Assembly: GCA_021442545.1 (NCBI GenBank)
Contig: JABUSX010000033.1
Location: forward strand, 1 to 17,008
Direction of reading: 5' to 3'
DNA: 17,008 nt
From: Eubacterium sp.
GTDB taxonomy: Bacteria; Bacillota; Clostridia; Lachnospirales; Lachnospiraceae
Under the pieces are notes generated by a model, which was not told where the DNA came from, did not search any database, and saw nothing but the letters and a program-made list of their open reading frames with translations. The translations under genes and the position numbers were made by a program. How positions within the stretch are numbered: the stretch's first letter is position 1; each line of letters begins with the position of its first letter. Below are positions 1 to 7,789 of this stretch, in pieces.

Positions 1-18
1 ATAAAGAAGGAGTAACAG

Positions 19-879
19 ATGGCAGAGATCTGGAAGGGTGCGCCTGTAGGTGCCGCAATTACGAAGGAGTTGCAGGAAAGGGTACAGGCGCTGCAGGAAA
101 AAGGTGTTGTGCCGGCACTTGCTTTGTTAAGAGTGGGAGAACGGGCGGATGATATCGCGTATGAAACGGCTGCTGTAAAGCGCTGTGAAAAGGCCGGCGT
201 CGCCGTAAAGAAGTTTCTGCTGCCCGCGGATGCATCCGAAGAGGAAGTGCTGCATGCTGTAAAAACGATAAATGAAGACAGGTCTGTTCACGGCTGTCTG
301 ATGTTTCGTCCGCTGCCGGACCGTGCGGCTGAAAAGGCGGCCTGTGAGCTTCTGGATCCGGCCAAGGATGTGGACGGAATGACGGATATTTCTCTCTCCA
401 CCGTCTTTGCAGGAAAGGGCAAGGGTTACCCTCCCTGTACGGCGCAGGCCTGCATCGAAATTCTGCACCATTACGGCGTTGATCTTACGGGGAAAAGGGT
501 CACGGTGATCGGCAGAAGCCTTGTGATCGGAAAACCGGTCTCCATGCTGCTGCAGGCGGAAAATGCTACGGTGACCATGTGCCACACCAGGACGGCCGAT
601 CTGCCGTCTGAATGCCGCAGGGCGGAAGTACTGATCGCGGCGGCCGGAAAGGCAAACGTTGTGGGAAAAGAACACACAAATAAGGAACAAATTATAATAG
701 ATGTGGGAATTAATGTAGATAATAACGGGAAAATGTGCGGAGATGTGGATTTTTCTGAAACAGAACCTGTAGTCAAAGCAATCACACCCGTTCCGGGCGG
801 AGTCGGATCTGTTACGACGGCTGTTCTCTGCAAACATGTCGTTATGGCTGCAGAAGCAGCAGAAAACAGTATTGCGTGA
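19..879 (+). CDS. folD: FolD-type methylene-THF dehydrogenase / methenyl-THF cyclohydrolase
   Basis: This 286-residue cytosolic enzyme interconverts 5,10-methylene-, 5,10-methenyl- and 10-formyl-tetrahydrofolate. Length is normal for the family. The folate-site motif KDVDG is at residues 116-120, the Rossmann cofactor motif GRSLVIGKP begins at residue 165, DVGIN follows, and the signature PVPGGVGSVTT begins at residue 257. The start is set by AAGGAG at 7-12, six bases before ATG. The usual catalytic Tyr-x3-Lys is altered: Tyr48 is present but position 52 is Ala, and the nearest Lys is residue 54. I recall a similar arrangement in some clostridial FolD proteins, so the dehydrogenase assignment is firm and the cyclohydrolase activity less so. 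The gene upstream is outside the window; the next gene, a transporter, starts 55 bases later and has no obvious link to folate. Confidence 0.93.
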   Translation: MAEIWKGAPVGAAITKELQERVQALQEKGVVPALALLRVGERADDIAYETAAVKRCEKAGVAVKKFLLPADASEEEVLHAVKTINEDRSVHGCLMFRPLPDRAAEKAACELLDPAKDVDGMTDISLSTVFAGKGKGYPPCTAQACIEILHHYGVDLTGKRVTVIGRSLVIGKPVSMLLQAENATVTMCHTRTADLPSECRRAEVLIAAAGKANVVGKEHTNKEQIIIDVGINVDNNGKMCGDVDFSETEPVVKAITPVPGGVGSVTTAVLCKHVVMAAEAAENSIA

Positions 880-934
880 TCCGTACCGCGGCAGTTGAGC
901 AGGTCATACCGCGAGAAAAGATAAGGAACCGATT

Positions 935-2254
935 ATGTCTTCAGTCAGATTAAAGAATGTCCTGAAATACATGGTACCGGCCATGCTTTCAAACATTTGC
1001 ATTCTTCTTTTTACAATTGTTGACGGCGTATTTGTCGGAAAGGGCGTCGGAGCCGATGCACTGGGTGCCGTAAATATTGCCTTCCCTGTGATTATGGTAC
1101 AGGGGTCGTGTTTTCTGCTTGCCGCGATCGGCGGTGTTACGGTGTCAGCGATCCGTTTCGGACGTAATGACAAGGAAGGTGCCAATGAAATATTCATGCA
1201 CTCGTTCTTTTTTACATTTCTGATCGGAGCTGTTTTTACCTTGATCGGCTGCCTGTTCTCCGTGCCGATCTGCCGGCTGCTGGGGGCAAATGATACCTTC
1301 CTTAAAATGGCTTCCGACTATCTGTACTGGTATCTGCTGTTTTCCATCCCTTCGGGGCTTGGGATCTGTCTTCAGGGGTTCTGCAGGAATGATGAGGCGC
1401 CCGGACAGACGAGCGTTGCCGTCATTATAGCTGCCTTCAGCAATATTTTCCTGGACTGGCTGTTCATCTTTCCTTTGGGGTGGGGAGTGTCAGGAGCGGC
1501 CGTTGCATCGGGAATAGCCCAGTGTATTTCCTTCCTGTTCGTATTTCTGCATTTTCTCAACAGAAAGGGATCTCTGTTTATCCACTTTCCGAAATTCAGC
1601 CTGGCATCGATTAAAAAAATTATTGTCCGCGGTGCACCCGAAGCGATTGCTCAGTTTGCCACACCGATGCATATCCTCTGTCTGAATCTGGTTCTGTCCA
1701 GGTATGTAGGAGATGTCGGGATCAATGCCTTCTCGGTACTTGCCTATATAGCCTCCTTTGCCATTGCTATTTTCTGCGGCACGAGCGAAGGACTCCAGCC
1801 GCTTTTCGGTCAGAGCTATGGCGCGAAAAATGAAGAGGATATGAAGTATTATTTCCGTGTGGGTTATGTGGTCAATATCCTCGGAAGTGCCGGCGTTATC
1901 ATTCTGACCATAATTTTCAGCCGGCCGGTCGCTTCTTTGTTTGTGTCAGATGAAGCTACGATCCGTTATGTCGTGGAGACCATGCCGAAATTTACAGGGG
2001 GCCTTTTAGCGATGTCTGCGAACGTCATGATATCGTCGTATTTGTACTCGACCAAACGTTCTTCCTATGCCATAATGATAAATATTCTCAGAAGTTTTGC
2101 AGTCAATGTAGCTGTCATTCTGATTCTGCCGGTGATCTTTGGTCCGGAAGTGATCTGGTACACGTTCGGGATCGCGGAAGCCATTGTCGTCATATTTTCT
2201 GTTTTGTTCATGAAACATTCGGAACGAAACGGCATTGAATTTAAAGAGGATTAA
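935..2254 (+). CDS. MATE family multidrug/Na+ or H+ antiporter
   Basis: This 439-residue integral membrane protein has about twelve hydrophobic segments in two homologous halves, the usual size and layout of MATE exporters. The N-terminus (Met-Ser-Ser-Val-Arg-Leu-Lys) leads into a first helix ending in a TIVDGVFVGKGVG stretch, which resembles the conserved MATE opening motif. The equivalent of this helix recurs in the second half near residue 245 (NLVLSRYVGDVGINAFSVL). MATE proteins export cationic drugs or metabolites in exchange for Na+ or H+; the substrate cannot be read from sequence. The ATG at 935 has an ATAAGGA-type ribosome site at 921-927. The stop at 2252-2254 is 19 bases before the sensor kinase start, so the two are probably one transcript and the kinase may sense conditions in which export is needed. 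That link is inference. Confidence 0.92.
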   Translation: MSSVRLKNVLKYMVPAMLSNICILLFTIVDGVFVGKGVGADALGAVNIAFPVIMVQGSCFLLAAIGGVTVSAIRFGRNDKEGANEIFMHSFFFTFLIGAVFTLIGCLFSVPICRLLGANDTFLKMASDYLYWYLLFSIPSGLGICLQGFCRNDEAPGQTSVAVIIAAFSNIFLDWLFIFPLGWGVSGAAVASGIAQCISFLFVFLHFLNRKGSLFIHFPKFSLASIKKIIVRGAPEAIAQFATPMHILCLNLVLSRYVGDVGINAFSVLAYIASFAIAIFCGTSEGLQPLFGQSYGAKNEEDMKYYFRVGYVVNILGSAGVIILTIIFSRPVASLFVSDEATIRYVVETMPKFTGGLLAMSANVMISSYLYSTKRSSYAIMINILRSFAVNVAVILILPVIFGPEVIWYTFGIAEAIVVIFSVLFMKHSERNGIEFKED

Positions 2255-2273
2255 ATATAAAGAGGATAAGTTC

Positions 2274-5200
2274 ATGCAGGATTTTAGAGAAAATCTGAAC
2301 GATGAGAACAGGACCGCGGACCTTGCCTGTGCAGCGGCGGCCGGTACGCAGAATTTCCCGGGCGGACACAGAGAACCGCTGGAGATCTACAGAACTGTGT
2401 CGAAAATTCTTTCCCACAGCAGAAATTTTGAGAAGAGCATCAATGAGGTACTCGATTTTGTCGGGAAAACACTGAAAGTCAGCAGGGTGTACGTTTTTGA
2501 AACGGATTCAGAGGATCCGGGATTCTGCAGCTGTTCTTTCGAATGGTGCGCGGAAGGGATCTCTCCGCTGATCGGGGAACTTCAGCATCTTTCCTATGAT
2601 GAACACGGATATGCAGAGTTTTTCTCGGAAAACCAACGTTTCATCTGTAAAGAAGGAGACTGTTCCGGATCGTGCATGCGTTCCGCAATGGAAAGAAGAA
2701 ACATCGCGGCTACGGCAAAATATGCCTTTTTTGACAATGAACAGCTTGCCGGCTTCATCGGCGTTGATGATTGTTTCTGTGCCAGAGCGGACTGGAATCC
2801 GAAGAACGAAGAGATCGAAGCCCTGGTCTTTATTGCGGACCTGCTTTCAACCTATCTGATCAAAGAACGCAATCTGGAACGTGCACGTAAATCAGAGGAA
2901 AAAGCATATAAGGAAGCGGAACGTTCCAAAGAGTTTCTGGAAATGATCGAAACCTTTGCGGGCAGTGCTCCGTGGTATGTCTACTACAATGAGGACGGCA
3001 CCGAGAAGGAGGCAAAATGGGGGCAGAATCTGCGTGACATGCTGGGATATACCGGAACGGAGGATTTCCCGGATATGTTTGAATCCTGGCTGCGTTCGGT
3101 TCGTCCGGATAAGCGGGAGTCCATCTTAAATGATCTGATCGGGCAGGCAGATACAAACAATGTTTTCAGCATAGTCTATCCGGCAGTTCGAAAGGACGGC
3201 TCCTCTGTTCTGATGAAAACAGAGGGAATCGTCCGGCGCTATGAAAACGGAATGCCGAGGCTGTATTACGGTACCATCCGGGATGTGACGGAAGAGGAAG
3301 CACTCCGGCAGAAAGAGCTTGAAAGCAAAACCTATCTGGAGCACTTTGTCCGCTCCTACACATCTGCCTACACGGTAAATCTGAAGGACAAATGCTTTGA
3401 GATCCTGCATATGGCACATGATTTCCGGGAAGTTTTTACCATGAACGGCAATCTGGAGGACATGGCGGCTTTCGTGGAAACGCATATTCATCCGGATGAC
3501 CGTAAACTTATGAGGATGATGTCGAACCCGGATTACATCCGCGAACGTCTGAAGACCGACGAGAAGATCATTTTTACCGAAAGAGAGCAGTACGGCGGAG
3601 TCGAGCGTGTCATGCACGTGAGCATTATGCGCGGAGCGGATGCAGACCACTGCGTGATCGGTTTTCTGGATGTTACGGCGGAGCTGCAGAAGGAAAAGGA
3701 AGTCAACGAAAAGCTGGAGGAAGCGAATGAAGCACTTCTGCGGGAGCATGAAAATCTGAAGATTATCGAGACCTTAAGTACTTCTTTTTCCAGCATATAT
3801 GCGGTGGACATGTCGGATTTCTCATACAAGCGCGTTGTTGAGCGGGAACCATCTGCCCTGATCTTCCCGAAAACAGGTCTCTTCGCAGAAAGTTTTTCGA
3901 AATATGTGGAAAGCTTTATGCAGCCTGCATACAGGGATGAATTTCTGATCATGCTGGATAAAGAAAATGTCAGGAAGGCATTGTCAGATGACCAGAAAGT
4001 TGTTCTGGAATACTGCCGCGAGGACAATACCTGGCGGAGAGGCTATTTCCTTCCGTCCGAGTACGATGAGGACGGCACGCTGAAAAGCTTCCTCTTTGCC
4101 GTTCAGAATATTGACGAGGATAAACAGAACGAACTGAAAATGCAGAGAGCCCTGAAGGAAGCCTACGAAGCTGCACAGCTTGCAAGTGCTGCGAAAACAA
4201 CCTTCCTTGCCAATATGAGCCACGATATCCGTACGCCGATGAATGCCATTATCGGCATGACGGCCATTGCCGGAATGCATCTGAATGAGCCGGACAGAGT
4301 ATCCGATTGTCTGAAAAAAATCACGACATCGGGGCGCCATCTTCTGGGTCTGATCAACCAGGTGCTGGATATGAGCAAGATCGAGTCGGGCAAGATCGAC
4401 CTTTCGGAAGAGGATTTCAATATTTCCGAACTGCTCGATGAAGTGATCTCCATGAACCACGCGGCGGGAACGGCAAAGGGCCATGAACTTAAGGTCCGGG
4501 TCGAAAATCTTGTGCATGAACATGTCATCGGTGACCAGACGAGACTGGAGCAGGTCTTTAACAATCTGCTGTCCAATGCGATCAAGTATACGCCGAACGG
4601 CGGCCTCATTGAGATTGTCGTCACCGAAAAGGAAACGAACAAGAACAATATCGGCGGATATGAGGTCATCGTAAAGGATAACGGGATCGGCATGTCGGAG
4701 GATTTCAGAAAAACGATCTTCGAGCCGTTCTCCAGAGCCGCGGACACCAGAGCCGCTTCCAAGCAGGGTACAGGGCTCGGCATGCCGATCGCCAGGAATA
4801 TCGTCCGAATGATGAACGGCGATATCACAGTCAGAAGCGAACTGGATAAGGGAAGCGAGTTTATCGTTACGTTCTTCCTGAAGCTAAACGAAGGACGCAA
4901 CAAGGATCATGAAGAGTTTGCAGATCTTCCGGTGCTGGTCGTGGATGACGATGAAAGCTTTGCCGCCGGTGCCTGTGAAATTCTGAACAGCCTTTCCATG
5001 AAGTCCGAATATGTTACCGACGGTCAGGATGCGATCGAAAAAACCGTGGAACGCCATGAAAAGAAGGATGATTATTATGCAATCATCATGGACTGGAAGA
5101 TGCCCGGTATGGATGGTGTTGAGACGACGAGAAGGATCCGGAGCCGCGTTGGAAAAGATGTTCCGATCATCGTTCTGACGGCATATGACTGGTCGGATAT

Positions 5201-5732
5201 TGAAGACGAGGCAAGAGAGGCCGGCGTCAATGCGTTCCTGAGAAAGCCGTTGTTCCGCAGCAAGGTGATCGAGCTGTTCAATGACCTGAACATCGGAAAA
5301 AGCAACGTGAAGATCCAGGAGGATCTCGAGAATATGCTGCAGGATTTCACCGGAAAGAGGATTCTTCTGGCGGAGGATAATGAGATCAACAGGGAGATCG
5401 CCATTGAGCTTCTCAGCATGACAGGTATAGAGATCGAAACAGCCGAAAACGGAAGCATCTGCGTAGATATGTTCACATCAAAGGAAAGCGGATATTATGA
5501 TATGATCTTCATGGATATCCAGATGCCGGTCATGAACGGATACGATGCGGCAAGAGCGATCCGGGCCGGCGGACATCCGGATGCGGAGAACATTCCGATC
5601 ATTGCCATGACGGCAAATGCGTTTTCCACCGATGTCAGGGCAGCGTTTGATTCCGGCATGAACGGGCATATTTCAAAGCCGATCGACATATCGATAGTCA
5701 TGAAATCCATGAAGGAACATATACGTGTGTGA
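2274..5732 (+). CDS. Soluble hybrid sensor histidine kinase with GAF/PAS-like sensors and two receiver domains
   Basis: This 1152-residue protein has no membrane segment. In order it shows a GAF-like region (about 40-190), a coiled linker, a PAS/PAC-like module (about 220-345), a second PAS-like module (about 354-470), a coiled linker, a third divergent sensor module (about 502-610), HisKA with phospho-acceptor His650 in NMSHDIRTPMN, and HATPase_c with N-box Asn768, DNGIG at 802-806 and a GTGLGMPI loop. Two receivers follow: REC1 (acidic triad near 891-893, Asp940 in IIMDWKMPG) and REC2 (AEDNEINRE near 1033, Asp1081 in FMDIQMPVMNG). There is no HPt or DNA-binding output, so the phosphorelay must continue elsewhere or signal allosterically. 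The start is chosen because AGAGG at 2261-2265 sits eight bases before ATG 2274; an in-frame TTG at 2235 overlaps the transporter and lacks a good ribosome site. The signal is unknown. Confidence 0.93.
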   Translation: MQDFRENLNDENRTADLACAAAAGTQNFPGGHREPLEIYRTVSKILSHSRNFEKSINEVLDFVGKTLKVSRVYVFETDSEDPGFCSCSFEWCAEGISPLIGELQHLSYDEHGYAEFFSENQRFICKEGDCSGSCMRSAMERRNIAATAKYAFFDNEQLAGFIGVDDCFCARADWNPKNEEIEALVFIADLLSTYLIKERNLERARKSEEKAYKEAERSKEFLEMIETFAGSAPWYVYYNEDGTEKEAKWGQNLRDMLGYTGTEDFPDMFESWLRSVRPDKRESILNDLIGQADTNNVFSIVYPAVRKDGSSVLMKTEGIVRRYENGMPRLYYGTIRDVTEEEALRQKELESKTYLEHFVRSYTSAYTVNLKDKCFEILHMAHDFREVFTMNGNLEDMAAFVETHIHPDDRKLMRMMSNPDYIRERLKTDEKIIFTEREQYGGVERVMHVSIMRGADADHCVIGFLDVTAELQKEKEVNEKLEEANEALLREHENLKIIETLSTSFSSIYAVDMSDFSYKRVVEREPSALIFPKTGLFAESFSKYVESFMQPAYRDEFLIMLDKENVRKALSDDQKVVLEYCREDNTWRRGYFLPSEYDEDGTLKSFLFAVQNIDEDKQNELKMQRALKEAYEAAQLASAAKTTFLANMSHDIRTPMNAIIGMTAIAGMHLNEPDRVSDCLKKITTSGRHLLGLINQVLDMSKIESGKIDLSEEDFNISELLDEVISMNHAAGTAKGHELKVRVENLVHEHVIGDQTRLEQVFNNLLSNAIKYTPNGGLIEIVVTEKETNKNNIGGYEVIVKDNGIGMSEDFRKTIFEPFSRAADTRAASKQGTGLGMPIARNIVRMMNGDITVRSELDKGSEFIVTFFLKLNEGRNKDHEEFADLPVLVVDDDESFAAGACEILNSLSMKSEYVTDGQDAIEKTVERHEKKDDYYAIIMDWKMPGMDGVETTRRIRSRVGKDVPIIVLTAYDWSDIEDEAREAGVNAFLRKPLFRSKVIELFNDLNIGKSNVKIQEDLENMLQDFTGKRILLAEDNEINREIAIELLSMTGIEIETAENGSICVDMFTSKESGYYDMIFMDIQMPVMNGYDAARAIRAGGHPDAENIPIIAMTANAFSTDVRAAFDSGMNGHISKPIDISIVMKSMKEHIRV

Positions 5733-6022
5733 TGCCGCATCGTTATGCGGAAAAAATTTGTTCAGCAGGCATGAAAGATGCATTGACTGTGCGGATCTCA
5801 TAGTGCCGGCGTGATAATGAATGCGGACCGGTACATAAAGAGTTTGCAAATTATACACTCTTCAGTCATAATAGAAAAAGTGTGTTTTTGGCAGTTGCGA
5901 AGAAGCAGACCTGACGATATCTGCCGGGATTTTTAAAACAGATCATGGAGCACCGGATCTGCTTTCAGTAACAAAGTATCATACCAGTGACAAAGTTTTA
6001 TATAAGAAAGGGGATTTGTATT
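5733..6022 (+). other. 290-nt intergenic leader between kinase and membrane protein
   Basis: There is no convincing gene here. Just after the kinase stop lies a six-pair hairpin (CCGCAT/ATGCGG, 5735-5750), but it is followed by A residues rather than T residues, so it is a poor terminator on this strand. A plausible promoter lies at 5844-5872. A second six-pair inverted repeat (CAGATC/GATCTG, 5939-5961) would be in the untranslated leader. The short direct repeat ACAAAGT occurs twice shortly before the ribosome site AAGAAAGGGG (6004-6013). Confidence 0.5.
5844..5872 (+). promoter_or_regulatory. Putative sigma-A promoter for membrane protein / EEP pair
   Basis: TTGCAA at 5844-5849 (4 of 6 to consensus) is followed after 17 bases by CATAAT at 5867-5872 (5 of 6). 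It would give an untranslated leader of roughly 145 bases before ATG 6023. This is seen by eye only, with no start-site data. Confidence 0.42.
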
Positions 6023-6670
6023 ATGTTTCCAAATGCAGCAAGCGGAGCCAAAAAATTGTTTCTTGCAGAGATCTTTCGTATCATTGCGGCCGTGGTCGTG
6101 GTCATAGGAGTTGTCCTGACCGTAGCCGGTGCTGCTTCGGCCATAACCGGGGCTCTGACCGGAGAGGGCGGTGCGGGTTCTTTAGTCGCCGCCGGTGCGG
6201 GTGTAATTATTACGGTAGTCAGCCTTGTATTATCGATCGTCTCCTTTATCATGGAGATCGTGGGTCTTGTGAACTGCAACAAAGATGAACCGCGTTTCAA
6301 GACGACGCTCATCCTTACCATTGTAGGCATCGTTCTTTCTATTGCTGCCGTGCCGCTCGCTTTTGTCCCGGTTCTCGGAGTGATCGTTTCGGTTATTTCC
6401 AAAGTGCTTCCGCTCATCATTGCCATACTTGTAATTGTTTACCTGACAGGTCTTCTGGAACAGGCCGGAAAAGATGATGTGGCTTTAAGCGGACATAAAC
6501 TGCTGAAGACGCTGAATGTTATCCTGATCCTGTACCTTGTGATGTGCATTGTCGGTTCCATTTTTATCGTGGTCGGACTGATCTTAAGTGTTATTACAAC
6601 TCTGGTCATGATCATTTACTTCATCTGCTACCTCGTTTTCCTGAAAAAGTGTTCAGTTGCACTTCAGTAA
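6023..6670 (+). CDS. Unrecognised multi-pass membrane protein
   Basis: This 215-residue protein is very hydrophobic, with roughly five to six membrane segments separated by short polar loops. After a short N-terminus (Met-Phe-Pro-Asn-Ala-Ala-Ser-Gly-Ala-Lys-Lys) comes a Val/Ile-rich helix, a Gly/Ala-rich loop (GALTGEGGAGS), further helices and a conspicuous charged loop NCNKDEPRFKTT. I do not recognise the family and see no catalytic motif. The ATG at 6023 is preferred because AAGAAAGGGG at 6004-6013 precedes it; a GTG at 5987 keeps the frame open but has no ribosome site and would place polar residues ahead of the natural start. The next gene starts only nine bases after the stop, so the two are probably translated from one message and may act together. 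Confidence 0.8.
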   Translation: MFPNAASGAKKLFLAEIFRIIAAVVVVIGVVLTVAGAASAITGALTGEGGAGSLVAAGAGVIITVVSLVLSIVSFIMEIVGLVNCNKDEPRFKTTLILTIVGIVLSIAAVPLAFVPVLGVIVSVISKVLPLIIAILVIVYLTGLLEQAGKDDVALSGHKLLKTLNVILILYLVMCIVGSIFIVVGLILSVITTLVMIIYFICYLVFLKKCSVALQ

Positions 6671-6679
6671 CGGTTTGAA

Positions 6680-7477
6680 ATGGAAAGTAAAAATTACGAA
6701 TATTCAGTCATGACCTGTAATGTTCTGACTGATGCCAATACCCGTCATGGTTCGAAGCGCTTTGTCAACAGATCAAAATCGCTTCGAACCCTGATACTGA
6801 AATATATGCCGGATCTGATCGGTATGCAGGAACTCAGGGGAGAGATGATCCCTCATCTGGACGGGCTGATGAAAGATTATGAAATAGTCGGAGAGCCACG
6901 GTCTCTGCATCCGGGTGACGAGCGCTGTTCGATACTGTTTCGAAAGGATCATTTTGATCTTCTTTCAACAGAAACGCTGTGGCTGTCTCCAACGCCGTCC
7001 GTGCCGGGTTCGCGTTTTATTACCGCGCTGTTTCCGAGGATCGTTACCTTTGCGTATCTGAAGGACAAAAGGACGGGCGAGACATTTACGTTTGCCAATA
7101 CGCATCTGGAACATGCAAATCCCGTCGTGCGTCATCTGCAGGCCAGGATCCTGATCGATCTCCTCTACCAGAAAAAGCAGGGATCATTTCTTTTTCTGAC
7201 AGGTGATTTTAACTCCACGAGTGATTCGAGTGCTCTGAAGCTTTTCCGTTTCACAAATCTGAGAGATGTGATCGGGGAAGACCTCGGTACGACTCTTCGA
7301 AATCCGGCTGTGGCTCTGATATTCAGAAACAAAGCGATCGATCACATCTTTATTCCGAAAGAGTTTGAGCTCTGCGATATCGTTAAGATCGAGGAGGAAC
7401 CGAACGGACTGGCACACAGTGACCACTACCCTGTGATCGCCTACGTAGGCAGACCGGACGGAAAACCGGCGGCGTGA
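6680..7477 (+). CDS. Endonuclease/exonuclease/phosphatase (EEP) fold protein
   Basis: This 265-residue protein has the metal-dependent phosphodiesterase/nuclease fold of the DNase I, exonuclease III and inositol-phosphatase superfamily. Visible motifs are the opening strand SVMTCNVLTD, the metal-binding Glu51 in GMQELRG, FANTHLEH near residue 140, GDFNS with Asp176 and Asn178, and the terminal HSDHYPVIA with Asp248 and catalytic His249. Length is typical of compact single-domain members. There is no signal peptide or membrane anchor, so it is probably cytosolic. The substrate (nucleic acid, phospholipid head group, sugar phosphate) cannot be told. It lies nine bases behind the membrane protein gene and no strong ribosome site is visible, which suggests coupling to that gene. 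Confidence 0.88.
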   Translation: MESKNYEYSVMTCNVLTDANTRHGSKRFVNRSKSLRTLILKYMPDLIGMQELRGEMIPHLDGLMKDYEIVGEPRSLHPGDERCSILFRKDHFDLLSTETLWLSPTPSVPGSRFITALFPRIVTFAYLKDKRTGETFTFANTHLEHANPVVRHLQARILIDLLYQKKQGSFLFLTGDFNSTSDSSALKLFRFTNLRDVIGEDLGTTLRNPAVALIFRNKAIDHIFIPKEFELCDIVKIEEEPNGLAHSDHYPVIAYVGRPDGKPAA

Positions 7478-7534
7478 CCGGAGATCCTGTTTTTCAGGGG
7501 TATTAATAATTATTGAAAAAAATCTGAAGAAAAG

Positions 7535-7566
7535 GCCTGCTCCCGACAAAGAATCGGTGAGCAGGC
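7535..7566 (+). terminator. Hairpin downstream of EEP gene, possible bidirectional terminator
   Basis: The arms GCCTGCTC (7535-7542) and GAGCAGGC (7559-7566) pair perfectly. CCGA/TCGG extends the stem by four pairs across a one-base bulge, with a seven-base loop. Downstream on the + strand is only TCTTGTC, a weak U tract. On the opposite strand the tail is CCTTTTCTTC, so the element would terminate better in that direction, although no minus-strand gene is seen nearby. It may act as an attenuator or partial terminator ahead of the pdxA leader. Confidence 0.5.
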
Positions 7567-7618
7567 TCTTGTCATATGTCGAAAATCGGATAATAATAGG
7601 TTCTGTGCCTGCGTTATC

Positions 7619-7789
7619 CGGGAAAGACCGGACGGTGCAGGAAACAAAAGGTCGGAAAGTATCGGATCCTTCAGAGAAAAAAAGCCGGAAAGTGTCGGAT
7701 GCTTCAGTGAAAAAGGCCGGAAAGTGTCGGATGCTGCAGGAGAAAGAAGATCCGGAGAACATCGGGCGAAAAAAGAAAGGACGGAAAAT
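7619..7789 (+). repeat. Degenerate tandem repeat (about 33 bp) in the pdxA leader
   Basis: Copies can be anchored on a CGG(A)AAAG core whose first C lies at 7619, 7653, 7686, 7718, 7753 and 7782, giving steps of 34, 33, 32, 35 and 29. The best copies (7684-7715 and 7716-7747) share GCCGGAAAGTGTCGGATGCT. The last, weakest copy contains the pdxA start: CGGAAAATATGAGA aligns with the CGGAAAGTGTCGGA core. Steps that are not all multiples of three argue that the repeat is not maintained as a protein repeat. Confidence 0.75.

Noticed and set aside
127..837. Minus-strand open frame opposite folD
   Set aside because: Basic, Cys/His-rich composition with no domain; folD on the + strand has complete family motifs and a ribosome site.
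2235..2273. Upstream TTG start for the sensor kinase
   Set aside because: It would overlap the transporter gene and lacks ribosome-site spacing; ATG 2274 has AGAGG at the right distance.
5735..5756. Terminator after the sensor kinase
   Set aside because: The six-pair hairpin is followed by A residues, not T residues, on the coding strand.
5987..6022. Upstream GTG start for the membrane protein
   Set aside because: The ribosome site at 6004-6013 lies downstream of it and serves ATG 6023.
7724..7789. Upstream start for pdxA inside the repeat array
   Set aside because: Family homology begins at the ATG 7790 position, and the upstream residues are encoded by repeat DNA.
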